NCBI GenBank assembly: GCA_949361645.1
Contig: OX442415.1
Coordinates: 18,565,269 to 18,629,268 of the forward strand
DNA length: 64,000 bases
Source: Spongilla lacustris
Taxonomy: Eukaryota; Porifera; Demospongiae; Spongillida; Spongillidae
Reading direction: 5' to 3'
In this document: in pieces, positions 35,218 to 46,915 of the stretch
Layout: each line of letters opens with the position of its first letter
How positions within the stretch are numbered: position 1 is the first letter of the stretch
Program-made: the position numbers and the translations under genes
Notes under the pieces: generated by a model
Databases searched by the model: none
Seen by the model: only the letters and a program-made list of their open reading frames with translations
Told to the model about the DNA's origin: nothing

Positions 35218-36646
35218 ATGACGTGTGAAGTACAAAGCTACAACCATCAATTGGAGACAGAGATAGAGTTGTCAAATGACTACGCTGCGATATCACCTTC
35301 TGTCAACTGGCCGATATCATGCGGAGGATTGCAACTAGATTGCCTTCCGACAGAAGATGAGTGTACTTCAGCTCCCGTGTACTATCAAGAGCAGCCAACT
35401 GAACTTGAAAGTCATAACACCAAACAGGCCACTTTTCAGTTCCCGGGAAAAGGATGGTGGGACTCCGACATTGCTCCCTCGGTTTATCAAACGCTCAAAG
35501 AGCGTGAAAAGTGCCTCGCAAAAATTGAGTACCGTTCGCCACAACTCATGAGTCGGTAAGTGTTTATTTTATACATGCATGCATTGCATGTATTGGCATG
35601 GTATACTTGTAGAGCCAGCATGCAAATATACAGTGCAATACACCTCCGTTGTCTCTATACGCAGGCAACGCATTGTAGACTACATATTTGTGTTGGGAGA
35701 CGAGATGATGGTCTGTCCTGGAACGAGGTTGCTTGCCGTGACACTGATGGACCAATTTATGGACAAGCACAGCGTCCAGGAATATCGACTAAAACTGCTC
35801 GCCTCTGCGTGTCTATTAATTGCAGGTACGCTTCTAGACGCCTCCATACGCGTGCACTAGACGGCCCCTATATTTTAATTTTAATTTATTGGTCTCCCCG
35901 CGCGGCTGCATGTAACTGTTTTCTTATAGCAAAGCTTGAAGACATGGATGCTGATCATCTTCCGACAATTGACGCACTACTGCATGCTGCTCAAACGGGC
36001 CCCGATCCATGCACGTACAGCAGGGAAGAATTCCAGATAATGGAAATGTACACCCTCAAGTTCTTCAAGTGGTGCATCACTCTCGCATCCCCGGCACACT
36101 TCCCCGGTTACTTTCTGAAGCATTGTCCCGACTGGGCCCAAGGTGTTCCCCCCAGCCTCTTCCCAACAAGTGTTCTTAACCATGCTGATTACCTCGAAAG
36201 AAGGCTGTACTTGGAGAACTACACACAGTACTTCATAGAATTTGGATCAAAAGGTCAGCCAATGCATCATGCTATTCCCTTATAACACTTTGTTTACACT
36301 GATGCATGCCCTTCAGACTACACATGTATGCAATATCCACCTTCCATGTTGGCTGCTATGTCGATTTGTGCAGCTAGGGTTTGCCTCGGAATGGCAACGC
36401 CTTGGCCCACAGAACTAGAATTGGTCACTTCATACTCTATGCAATCTCTTAGTCCTGGGGTAGAAAAACTGCTGAAGTGAGTTTATTACAATTTTTCTAT
36501 AGCAATACTGACTTTTAGGGAGTGTGAATTTTAATCATAATGGTTTTTAGTGTGTTAATTAGTCTATACTATGTTACTTCTTTTCCTTTTTTACCGGCCA
36601 CTTTAGCGCCCATCAAGCTGACCCTTTTGCTGCTGAATTCATGTAA
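35218..36646 (+). CDS. CCNJ: Cyclin J-like protein, five exons
   Basis: Exons 35218-35555, 35665-35825, 35930-36253, 36317-36476 and 36607-36646 join with consistent phases (2, 1, 1, 2), giving 340 aa and a TAA stop. The cyclin box begins after RSPQLMSRRQRIVDYIFVL (aa ~106-123); SPQL followed by a basic residue is typical of cyclin J. It continues with CPGTRLLAVTLMDQFMDKHS and ends the first helix bundle with LLIAAKLED (aa ~163-171, cf. LLASKFEE). A second fold follows (YTLKFFKWCITLASPAHFPG; YPPSMLAAMSICAARVCLGM). Cyclin J is a divergent cyclin linked to CDK binding and the germ line. The first 85 aa are not conserved. The ATG at 35218 is the first in the open frame. It is divergent to MYCBPAP. 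Confidence 0.85.
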
Positions 36647-37172
36647 TGTGGCCAAAGAGAAACAGATTTCCTTTTGACTTGCTGTTTTTGTCAAATAACA
36701 CCTCATTAGACGTACTGTTCCTTACTATATATATCATGTAAAAACTGATGATGTGACTGATGTGCATTTTTGATTTTTATTCGTGAACCGTATATGTAAA
36801 TCAAGTTTAACAGTCTACTATAATTATAGCCCTTTTGTACAAGAAGCAAATTTAAAAAAACATTCTCTCCGGCTGAGAAAGTTAGTGGATCTATACATAA
36901 AGGTACTGCATCGATGTGTGAAAAAGTAACTGAGGAGCTGAACATGGCCTTGGGATTGGAGATACAGTTTATAATTAGCACCTTTGTACAATACATGCTA
37001 ATCCGCCGCAGAAGTGAACATATAGTATAACTATCAGCTCAATTGCAAAAAAAAAGAAGCTTTGTAGCTGCGATATAACTATATAACAGCCTTCCTTGGA
37101 TAGGTGTAGTATTGATGCTAAGGCTCCATTGCGTCATATTGGTCAGGCACTGTCTGGAAATGAGCAATTTTT

Positions 37173-37173
<1 letters not shown>
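36647..37173. other. No gene recognised
   Basis: AT-rich sequence downstream of the cyclin J-like gene. A 96-codon minus-strand frame (36706-36996) has no recognisable motif. Confidence 0.4.
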
Positions 37174-37174
<1 letters not shown>

Positions 37175-37248
<74 letters not shown>

Positions 37249-37261
37249 ACACACACACACA
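37175..37261. repeat. (CA)n microsatellite
   Basis: About 86 bp of CA with one TA interruption. Confidence 0.97.
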
Positions 37262-37531
37262 GCGACACATGCACAACACTTTTGTCACACAAAGTGTTGT
37301 GTCACAAGCCTATAGCTACTAGCTATAGTATACAATTTTGCAGCACGTATACCGGTATATGTGGCTCCTAAGCCTATAATACATATGATTTTGAAGCATG
37401 TACATGTATGTGGCTAGGTTATTATCATTTTGAACTATATGTGTATCAAGTACTATCAAACAAATTTAAGCCCTAAGGTAATGACAGGAATGCACATGTA
37501 AAAATTTAATGAGTAGCATTCGATCCTAGTC

Positions 37532-37556
37532 TCGTTCCCAGACGCATCCGCATTTG
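37532..37556. mobile_element. MULE-like terminus fragment
   Basis: TAGTCTCGTTCCCAGACGCA matches the left end of the TAGTCTCG element family. No matching right end was found within the next 1 kb, so this is probably a remnant or a solitary end. Confidence 0.4.
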
Positions 37557-37626
37557 GGGTAACGTGATCAAGGATCACGTGAAAGAGTTTTCTCGATAAT
37601 ACATATTCGTACATCTCATTCCCGCT

Positions 37627-38016
37627 AGCAATTTATACAGCCCACGTCCCCCTGTCGAGCAGAAGGATGAAGACCTCATTCCAGGTAATGCCCACTGCGC
37701 TCTACAATTTGCGTGGTGGCATTATAGCCGCACCTATATCTTTATATATCCGTAGTTACCAGGCTATTAGTGCCAGAGGCCAGATCCATAGAAACATCAT
37801 ACGTGTGTGGGTGGTCTCCAATCCGAGTCAGGATCAGGGCTCCGATCCCTTTCATCGTTTGTGCTCTCTTTTGTTACCCCTCTACTTGCTCCTCCCTTTT
37901 AACAAGATGCAGTACAGGTACTAACTAACTCATTTACTAAACAACTAACAACCAGTTACCACAGTAGGAAGAATAGAAACAGTAGCAACAGCCATCGTAA
38001 TAAAGCAGGTGGTTAT
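37627..38016 (+). CDS. Possible two-exon coding fragment
   Basis: After the acceptor CCCGCTAG, a frame reads NLYSPRPPVEQKDEDLIP up to a donor CCAG|GTAATG (37684). A second stretch after TTACCACAG (37968) continues in phase as GRIETVATAIVIKQ up to CAG|GTGG. The joined peptide looks coding-like but has no recognisable family, start or end. Confidence 0.25.
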
Positions 38017-38081
38017 TATTTGTGCGAAAAAAAAAAAGTTACGAGCGTTACGTACATGTAAACGCAAATTCATAATTAAAG

Positions 38082-38112
<31 letters not shown>
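38082..38112. repeat. Poly-G tract
   Basis: A run of about 30 G residues. Confidence 0.95.
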
Positions 38113-38114
<2 letters not shown>

Positions 38115-38507
38115 TTCTTAAGTTCCCTTAGATCTCGAGGGAGACAAGGTTGTGATTGTCATTACGTTAAGGTGTTGTGTGTGTGCATGTTTGTTTCCAC
38201 ATGCATTTGCATGTGCCCACCTGAAATGCTTACATACAGGTTACATGTATGTGTTCTTTACACTTCAGGAGGGTGATGCATGTTGATCAGGCATTGGCAA
38301 GCATTCAGCTCTGGTGTTGGAGGTGCCATCAAAGCTTTGGTAATGGAGCTACCCTCAAAGTCTTCCCCACTATCTCTTTCTACATAGCTGTGCGCTGAAT
38401 GACAGGTGCCCTACCCTGCCGGAAATCCTTGCCACAGGTTAATGTGGAGAGGTGGAGGAGCACAAACCATACTACATGTAAGCAGTGCATGGTTCCAATG
38501 TTGTGTA

Positions 38508-39838
38508 TGGAGGTACTGTGCCTTAGTGTATGGAGATACTGTGCCTTATTGTATGGAGGTACTGTGCCTTGGTGTATGGAGGTACTGTGCCTTAGTGTAT
38601 GGAGGTACTGTGCCTTAGTGTATGAAGGTACTGTGCCTTAGTGTATGGAGGTACTGTGCCTTAGTGTATGGAGGTACTGTGCCTTAGTGTATGGAGGTAC
38701 TGTGCCTTGGTGTATGGAGGTACTGTGCCTTAGTGTATGGAGGTACTGTGCCTTAGTGTATGGAGGTACTGTGCCTTAGTGTATGAAGGTACTGTGCTTT
38801 AGTGTATGGAGGTACTGTGCCTTAGTGTATGGAGGTACTGTGCCTTAGTGTATGGAGGTACTGTGCCTTGGTGTATGGAGGTACTGTGCCTTAGTGTATG
38901 GAGGTACTGTGCCTTAGTGTATGGAGGTACTGTGCCTTATTGTATGGAGGTACTGTGCCTTATTATATGGAGTACTGTGCCTTAGTGTATGGAGGTACTG
39001 TGCCGTAGTGTATGGAGGTACTGTACCTTAGTGTATGGAGGTACTGTGCCTTAGTGTATGGAGGTACTGTACCTTAGTGTATGGAGGTACTGTGCCTTAG
39101 TGTATGGAGGTACTGTGCCTTGGTGTATGGAGGTACTGTGCCTTAGTGTATGGAGGTACTGTGCCTTAGTGTATGGAGTACTGTGCCTTAGTGTATGGAG
39201 GTACTGTGCCGTAGTGTATGGAGGTACTGTACCTTAGTGTATGGAGGTACTGTGCCTTAGTGTATGGAGGTACTGTGCCTTAGTGTATGGAGGTACTGTG
39301 CCGTAGTGTATGGAGGTACTGTGCCGTAGTATATGGAGGTACTGTACCTTAGTGTATGGAGGTACTGTGCCGTAGTATATGGAGGTACTGTACCTTAGTG
39401 TATGGAGGTACTGTGCCTTAGTGTATGGAGGTACTGTGCCTTGGTGTATGGAGGTACTGTGCCTTAGTGTATGGAGGTACTGTGCCTTAGTGTATGGAGA
39501 TACTGTGCCGTAGTGTATGGAGGTACTGTGCCGTAGTGTATGGAGGTACTGTGCCTTAGTGTATGGAGTACTGTGCCTTGGTGTATGGAGGTACTGTGCC
39601 TTAGTGTATGGAGGTACTGTGCCTTAGTGTATGGAGGTACTGTGCCTTAGTGTATGGAGGTACTGTGCCTTAGTGTATGGAGGTACTCTGCCGTAGTGTA
39701 TGGAGGTACTGTGCCGTAGTGTACGGAGGTACTGTGCCGTAGTGTATGGAGGTACTGTGCCTTAGTGTATGGAGGTACTGTGCCTTAGTGTATGGAGTAC
39801 TGTGCCTTGGTGTATGGAGGTACTGTGCCTTAGTATAT
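38508..39838. repeat. 23-bp minisatellite, ~57 copies
   Basis: The unit is GTATGGAGGTACTGTGCCTT plus AGT. Variants are TATT, TGGT or CGTA at the junction, and occasional 22-bp units lack one G. The 23-bp period shifts frame each copy, so the array cannot encode a simple peptide repeat. Groups of variant units recur in the same order, suggesting amplification of multi-unit blocks. Confidence 0.95.
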
Positions 39839-40129
39839 GCCTGCGCCCTCAAATGATATGCTGGCAGTGGCTGTGCCTGCGCCCACAGTTAAACGTTGAT
39901 GTGCCTGCGTTGCCTGGACTACTATGTTGTGGGATACAACCGACCACGAATCGAAGGATACGGACACAAATATGGACCCAGCGCTCCGCTCCTCCTCTGC
40001 CGTTTATTCCCCTCGCCCAGCTCCCCTCGTTGTAACTTTTTGTCAGTTCATCCAGCTCCACACGTTCGCCCTCTCCCTCACACAGGCCACACAAGTTAAA
40101 TTCACCCTCTCAACACATGTCAACGTTCA

Positions 40130-40362
40130 CCTCGACAGGTCACATTCACCTCGACACAGGTCACATTCACCTTGGCACAGGTCACATTCACCTCGACACA
40201 GGTCACATTCACCTCGACACAGGTCACATTCACCTCGACACAGGTCACATTCACCTCGACACAGGTCACATTCACCTCGACACAGGTCACATTCACCTCG
40301 ACACAGGTCACATTCACCTTGACACAAGTCAAATTTATCTCGACACAGGTCAAATTCACCTA
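40130..40362. repeat. 21-bp minisatellite, ~11 copies
   Basis: The unit CACATTCACCTCGACACAGG plus T repeats with few changes; the last copies are diverged. The period is a multiple of three, so both strands stay open (HRSHSPR on plus, ECDLCRG on minus). These are treated as shadows of the repeat. Confidence 0.92.
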
Positions 40363-40685
40363 CAGTTAATACTTCGCATGTCACACACCTCATGGGCAGG
40401 GTTTATAGCGGAGTGCAAAAATTGTCCTGACAAAATGTCCTGACATAGTTAAGAATGGTTGGACATCATCATTAATTGACAGGACATGGATTAGTAATGT
40501 TTGAAACAACAAATTGCATGCACCTTAGCACACAAATAAGGCTATAAACGAGTCCCAATCATCTAAATTAAAAGCTGCTGGTGGTGCCTCTTCTTACTCT
40601 TAGCAAAAAGTCGTGCCTGTTCAGGGAACCGTTGCCTGTCTTTCCACAACAACTGCATTGCTCCACTAGCATCTCATTGTGAGAG

Positions 40686-41777
40686 TAGGGTGTGTAACCT
40701 CCCCTGAATAATGATTTTTCCGAATACTTTTAAAACAGTAATCGATTTTTCATGTTTTTTGGATCTGTAAATCGATTTTTCCGAATACTTGAAAATAGAA
40801 AATCAATTTTTCCGAATAGGTTTTGACAATTTGCCAGCCGAATACCTAGGTTATTCAGGTTTTCTGCTCACTGAGCCACCTAAATGTACACATCATACCA
40901 GATACCCTCAGCACACAAACACACCTACCCCCATCACACCAGATGCCCTCAGCACACAAACACACCTACCCCCATCACACCAGATGCCCTCATGAGGCAC
41001 ACAACCATAGCTACCCCCATCACACCAGACACCCTACTACAACTACCCACATTACACCAGATTAGTACCCTCAGCATGCATCCAAAACTAACCCACATCA
41101 CACCAGATGCACTCAGCACACAGCCACAGCTACCTACATAGGCCTAAATCGCTTGGCCTAACCATCTACCTAGTTGGGCTTGTCCCGATCTAAGTCTAAG
41201 TTAGCGTGGCCACGCGGAGGTCTACCTACAGATGTACACATCGCACTTGATGCCAAAGGTGTTTACGCACCACCAGCCATGTAGCCTCCATTTCACCATC
41301 GCGAGTTTTGAAAATACTAGTAACTAAATATCTTAAGTACGAGTATCAGAGCAGAGAGATTGATGCAAGAAACCAGCTCGTTCGAAATGCACTAAGCGAA
41401 CAAACTTTGATTTGTAGCTGGAGCTGTCCATCGTCATTACACGTGAAGAGGGAGATCTCTTTTGGCTACTCTAATTACCCGTACATGTATTTGATCTCGT
41501 CCCCACGTATATATTTATAGAACTTCAAATTATAAGTAATTATTGTACATGTCGTAAACGTGTATCCGGATATTGTCATAAAAATGTATTCGAATAATGG
41601 GCGAATTGTCGATGCGGACGACGAATACCTAAGTACCTCCTAATGGAGATGCACAAACCGGTTATTTCGAATAGAACAAATCCAATGATCGATTTTTCCA
41701 AGTAATGCTAAATTACTATTTGAACGGATAGGTTCTTGCGAATATCCGAATAACCTGATAACCGGTTACACACCCTA
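40686..41777. mobile_element. Non-autonomous hAT element, 8-bp TSD
   Basis: 1092 bp with terminal inverted repeats TAGGGTGTGTAACC / GGTTACACACCCTA. It is flanked by the exact 8-bp direct repeat TGTGAGAG (40678-40685 and 41778-41785), the hAT signature. Subterminal zones carry repeated GATTTTTCCGAATA words. The interior contains a 42-bp tandem repeat (40895-41120) and no transposase. It lies directly downstream of a decayed hAT transposase gene. Confidence 0.82.
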
Positions 41778-41799
41778 TGTGAGAGTGATGGACTATCCA

Positions 41800-43290
41800 C
41801 AGCTATGCGCAGCAAATCATCAAGGTAGTTGTCACTTAGCTTGTTACGCAGGTTTGTATCACGAGTTTCGGTGAAGAAAAAGTATGCTCAACATGTCCAT
41901 TTGACATAGGTAAATAAAAAATCAGCTCTGCCAAATATTCTTCCTCGTGCTGTATGCAGAATTGAACAACTTCCACCATATGGTAGGATAATCCTCCTCA
42001 ACAATGTTAATCCTTCCATTATTCCTTCACAAGGAATACATCTAAATGAAACAGTAAAATGTGCGATTGCACTACGGAGAGCTGTGTTTGCAAACTCAAC
42101 ACCCTGTGATCTCTGCCATCCCTGTGTGAATAGAAGGATAACTGAGCATCATTTAGAACCTCAGGATTGTTTAACTTCACACGCTCCTTAAGACATGCTG
42201 CGATGTAATCAGCAAAGCCATTCTTGTGAGATTTAAGATACATGTAGGCAATACATGTACCTTGCTCATACTGAATCAGTTGATAGGTTATTCCCTCATT
42301 ATGGCAGAGCCGTGAAAGTACTTTGTTAACAGTTGGCAGATTTTCAAAGTTAGCTGCTCTCAGCTGCTCCATTTCCCAGGTGGTTTGTAATATGCATTCA
42401 ATTGCATCAATGATACTAAGCTCATCACATTGCAAGACCTTGCTTAAAATGGAAGCTGGCTTTAGCAGGTCATGAAACATTGCACATCCAAGAAGCAGTT
42501 TATAATCATGCCATTTCAATATGTATCCCTTAAGCTTTTGTTTATCAGCTGGCTTTGTTGTGGGATCTTCTGTGAGTGAGACTAGGTGAGTTAGGGAAAC
42601 GCCATAGTGGTCAATGATACGATTGAGAGCAGTAACTTTGTGGCATACAAAATGTATACGTAGAGGACAATTACCAGTACCACTTTAATCTATGCACTGC
42701 TTTAGTGATGCTACCATTTCATCAAGCTCTCTACATTTTTTAGGCAATTTTTAGGCATTTTTTCATATAGGTAGTACATACGAAGTAGCATATCATCTAC
42801 TGTATCAAAATATGCACCCCTCAATTCATCCTTCAGTGCGAGTTCAAGCCGGTGAGCTAAGCACCAAATAGTAACTACCCATGGAACAGATTCCTCTATA
42901 TACCCTCTTAAACCATGCAAGCCCATATTTACATTAGCACCATCACAGCCCAGTCCAACAAGCCTGTTCTTCCAATAACTATCAGCAATATCCATACAAA
43001 CAAATGCCATGGCACGAGCATGCATGTCCGAACGACTATGGTCCTTAACAGCTGAGGTTTGATCAATAAAAGCCGTATTGTAATTTCAACAAGAAACGAG
43101 CCTTTCTTTTTAGCGAATACAAATGTTGCATTTCAGCAACGCAACACACGATTACCTGTAAGTCTGTCGTAACCGAACCATGTAAGGGTGTCATTTTCTG
43201 AAATCCATTTTTCTACTGTACTAACCGATACAGTCTCTTTATTGCAACCATGCAACCACTAGGATTAGCCTCGTCAGACATATTGTTCAC
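41800..43290 (-). pseudogene. Decayed hAT transposase (ZNF862-like type)
   Basis: Minus-strand fragments in changing frames read in order: an N-terminal part (about 43280-43030), LVGLGCDGANVNMGLHGLRG and IWCLAHRLELALKDEL (43025-42711), a middle part with HLVSLTEDPTTKPADKQKLK (about 42640-42540), and KLLLGCAMFHDLLKPASILS through VNKVLSRL (42519-42019). The GCDGAN motif and the C-x2-H-R-LELALKD block are typical of hAT transposases related to ZNF862-like proteins. At least one stop (near 42688) and frameshifts separate the pieces, so no intact enzyme is encoded. Confidence 0.75.
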
Positions 43291-43389
43291 GCATGTGCTT
43301 AATCGAATGGACAATTAACTAAATTGGTCGGACATTGTCCGATGACCGGCTGCCGCTATAATCCCTGCATGGGCCAACTCTACTGGAAC

Positions 43390-43560
43390 CCTATTGGCCA
43401 CGTGGGCCAGTTTCATATTGGCCACGTGGGCCACCCTCCACCGTATTTGCTACCTGGTCCTGCACCATATTGGTCCCATGGTCCCGCACCATATTGGTCC
43501 CATGGTCCAGCACCAGATTGGTCCCCACATTGGACTGGTACAACACTTCAATGGCCTACC
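43390..43560. repeat. Short tandem repeat, ~24-bp unit
   Basis: Copies of CACCATATTGGTCCCATGGT and of TATTGGCCACGTGGGCCA occur next to one another. The resulting open frames are repeat shadows. Confidence 0.7.
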
Positions 43561-43739
43561 TGTCCAACACTACATTGGGCCAGACATCAGTCATTCTGGG
43601 ACAGATCGCACAATTAAACCCACGATTTTGCAGGAATGGGTACAATTTAGTCTGCCTTGGAGTGCCTTAATTGCTGTGGCAATTTCATTTGTTGTTAAAG
43701 AGTACATGTGTATGTGCATCCAGTAGCTATTGCCGGATT

Positions 43740-45130
43740 TACAAGGGTAAGAATGTCTGTTGGATCCACCTGCAGGATGTCCTGATGTTGTGGGTACACA
43801 TATGACTGTGCAGGTAGCTTAGGATGCAGAAAGTTTACTTTAAGTTCAGCATTGACATCTACCTTTATCACATAACCGAGCCAACAACTGTCTTTTGTAT
43901 GCTGCAGTAGCATACCCTTTCAGGCTTGAAAGTAGAAGAGCCTCCTCATTGCCAGTGATGCTTGCTGAAGTGACTCTTTCAGTTGGTTTTCATCGTACCA
44001 AGTGATGAAAATGGCATGGAGGGTATTGAAATCGGTATAAAACTGAAACGAACATGTTCCAGGGACAGTTCTACTCTACTCAAACCTCTCAGCCAGAAAC
44101 TTTGCCTCCTCTTCATGTTCTTTCATAGTTGAATATGCAAAAATATGCCATTGATATTTTGTGAAATATAGTTTTATTGGTGTTAAGATTTGGTATTCAT
44201 ACGGAAGTTGAAGTCTCGCTTTTGCTGCAGTCCTTTACACAGTCCCTGCCACGCCATTGCCATGAGAAGTAGCAAAGAAATGCCACTCAGCTGGAATTCC
44301 AAAATCTTTCTCATGATGGCACAGATTTGTGAAGTTGTAGCAGTTCTTGTATTGACCTGCACAACCATCTGACATGTAAATAATTCTTTTTGGTTTTGTT
44401 CCAAAACAACTAACTTGCACTGGAACAGGTGTAAAGCTATCATGTCATGCTCCTTGTTCTCAGAAATGATGCAGAAACAAACACTGTCTAGTGTCCCATC
44501 TGTGTTCTTATAGCAGCACAGGAAAGGATGAACTGTTGCCTGTAAATTGTTCCAATGAAAAGATTGAACATCATCTTCAACTACTCAACTGTAGTGCTCT
44601 GAAAAGTAATGAACTCCTCAGATGTGGTTTTCCTTTTTATCTGAAAGAAACTTGGCTTGATTCTTGGCTATGCAATTGCAATTTTTTTCAATGCAGCCAT
44701 GAACACGTCAAGAAAGTCTTCAACCGGTACAATACAGGTCTCAAGGTTGGCACGATCGTAATGCATAGTTTCTACATCGTTCTCCTCCATGGCTGCTTCT
44801 CCCGCAAGGACTCTGCTCCTGGGCATTCTGTGCATTTTCCAACTGCACAGTCGTACACACTATGGCTGCCAAGCAATCTTTGTAGTCCGTAACCAAGCCA
44901 TCAGTTGGTGCCGCTAGTGTACCACCTTCCGTCATCAGCATAACATTGAATTGTGCACATACATACTGAGTGAGTACTAGTAGCTCCTGCCAAGACACAT
45001 TCAATATAAAATAGTGACAAAGCAGCTCACCTTTGCGATAGACATTGAATGTGGAAACTGGTAACACTGCAAGTAATAGAAAGTCCACCAAACATAAACA
45101 ATGGTGGCAAAACCTCTCACAATGAAACAA
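43740..45130 (-). pseudogene. Decayed transposon ORF with SDG...QYKN motif
   Basis: Several minus-strand pieces in different frames look related to a transposon-encoded protein common in invertebrates. They are a cysteine pair with CTECPGAESL (near 44830), ETMHYDRANLETCIVPVEDF (near 44750), and IIYMSDGCAGQYKNCYNFTN followed by EWHFFATSHG (44420-44235). The acidic D in SDG may be a catalytic residue of a DDE-type integrase core; that is inference. Frameshifts break it throughout. I cannot name the superfamily. Confidence 0.5.
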
Positions 45131-46150
45131 GACAACATTTCTGCATTATGAAATGAGCTTTGACTAATGGTATGGTTTCACATGCCACAATGAAGAAAAT
45201 GAATTTTCTACTGTTGCAGATGTAGCAAGCATTTTCAGTAGGAATTCAGTTTTATAAGCTGCGAAACAGCACACTATATTGAATACTGTATGTTATATTG
45301 CAAAAAGCATCCGTATAATGCAAATGTTGCTTACCACTTAGTTGTTCAGTATCATCACATACCCATACGGCAAGATGTGGCATGGGTACATGATGAAAGA
45401 ATGCTAAGGTAGGGGAAGTACATCACTTCTCAAACTAGGCGATTGTTGGTGTGGTGGTTCTGATCCAGAAATTCCACAAGGTGGTCAAAATTGTAGACAA
45501 CTGCTGCTGCTGCTGACAGCCAAACCGATTATCCTTATACTGAATCAAAAAAAAAAAAAAGACATTGGTCAGTGAGCAATTGTTTGTCTGTGCACATGTT
45601 CAGCCATAATTTGTTGATTATGAGCATATCTTTGACGAGTGTTGATGCCAAAGAGAAATGCTGAGGCAATTTTGACAAGGAATACACTAATAATTCACTT
45701 TATGTACATGTATTCAGGCACTTTAGTTGCTGACTAAAGTTACTTTAATGACGGGATACAAAAATTGGGATTGAAATTTGCTCCTTCCGCCAACCCAGTA
45801 TCTCGGTTGGCTTTGGCATATCTTTGGTCTGTAGGTACACCTTGGATTTGGCTTAATCCGTGATCACCGTCATTATCATTCAGTTGCCTCAGCATTATCT
45901 TCCGCTAGCACCTTACTCATCCACATGCGCCACTTTTCTTTGAGTATGCTATCTGCTTTTCATGCCATGAAGGTATGCAACTCCACAAGGCAGGTTGCCT
46001 ATCCATTTAGACCAAAGATATTGTGTCAGAACATCAATTGAATTATATCCCAAGGCTTCTTCAGTGTAGGCTTCTAAGCATGCTGGTTATCACAGGTGGA
46101 ACAGGAGGTCAGGTAGGATACTTTGTGCCTTCTGTCCTGTTAGTCATCTT
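45131..46150. other. No gene recognised
   Basis: AT-rich sequence with a poly-A run near 45547 and no sustained reading frame. Confidence 0.4.
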
Positions 46151-46157
46151 GGATTGA

Positions 46158-46730
46158 TGGATCTAATACAGCTACAGCTTGGTGGATAGTTTGCCAGTCA
46201 CCTTAATCTAGTTTGTACTCTCTGTATTTTTCACCTCCCCACCGTTTTACATATCTTGAAGCATCGTGAGTGAAGTGCTTCCAGTACTGGGTGGCTTGTG
46301 TGTTTGCTTGGCATGGTTGTTAGTGCCTTGTGCATGTATGCTCATCACATCTGACATGGCCAGGCTGCCAAGTACATGACCCCTTATAAGTGTGCTGCTC
46401 AAAGCCAATTTTTCATGTATTTCTTAGTAACATTAAATGTAGGTTGTTGTGGGCGCCACGTGTGGTATACAGCTGGAAAACCATTTCTTTTCTGTCATGC
46501 TAGCTGTATATAATTTCATAAATGTAGAGCAGCACTCCATCTCATTTTACAGCAACGTGTGATCAGTTGTTATTGCGATTGGTACAGTTAGCTGTTGCGC
46601 TGACCATAACAAAATGTAAAGGTTTTTAGATACACTTATAATGATGTGTCTGTGATAGGCTGAGTCTAGATATACATGTACATGTATTACTACTTGTGCA
46701 GTGCATTTAAGCATTTAAAGCCAGCCAGTT
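46158..46730. repeat. Dispersed repeat, second copy at 55638
   Basis: Starting at GGATCTAATACAGCTACAGC, about 570 bp are nearly identical to 55638-56210, including GCACGTGTGG-like and GTAGGTTGTTGTGGG blocks. Substitutions and small deletions are few. The copies are in the same orientation, about 9.48 kb apart. Confidence 0.85.
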
Positions 46731-46915
46731 TAGAGCCCTGGAGGGGGTGACCTGTGTGTGAGTCGGAAAAGGGTTAACAGCACTGCCGCAGATGACAGTC
46801 CCTGAAGGTGCGGCCTGTATGTGAGGTAGAGAAGGGTTAACCACACTGTGGCAGAGCAAAGTCCCTGTGGGCATGGCCTTATGTGAGGTAGAATGGGGAA
46901 AGCACACCTGTCTGA
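46730..46915. repeat. ~66-bp tandem repeat, three copies
   Basis: Blocks containing GGCCTGTATGTGAGGTAGA, AAGGGTTAAC and CAGTCCCTG recur three times with moderate divergence. A partial copy follows the duplicated segment at 56205. Confidence 0.7.

Noticed and set aside
38508..39838. CRISPR-like regular spacing
   Set aside because: Units are head-to-tail without unique spacers, and the locus is eukaryotic. It is a minisatellite.
40117..40443. Cysteine-rich (ECDLCRG) and Ser/His-rich repeat proteins
   Set aside because: Both are translations of a 21-bp minisatellite on opposite strands, with no flanking gene structure.
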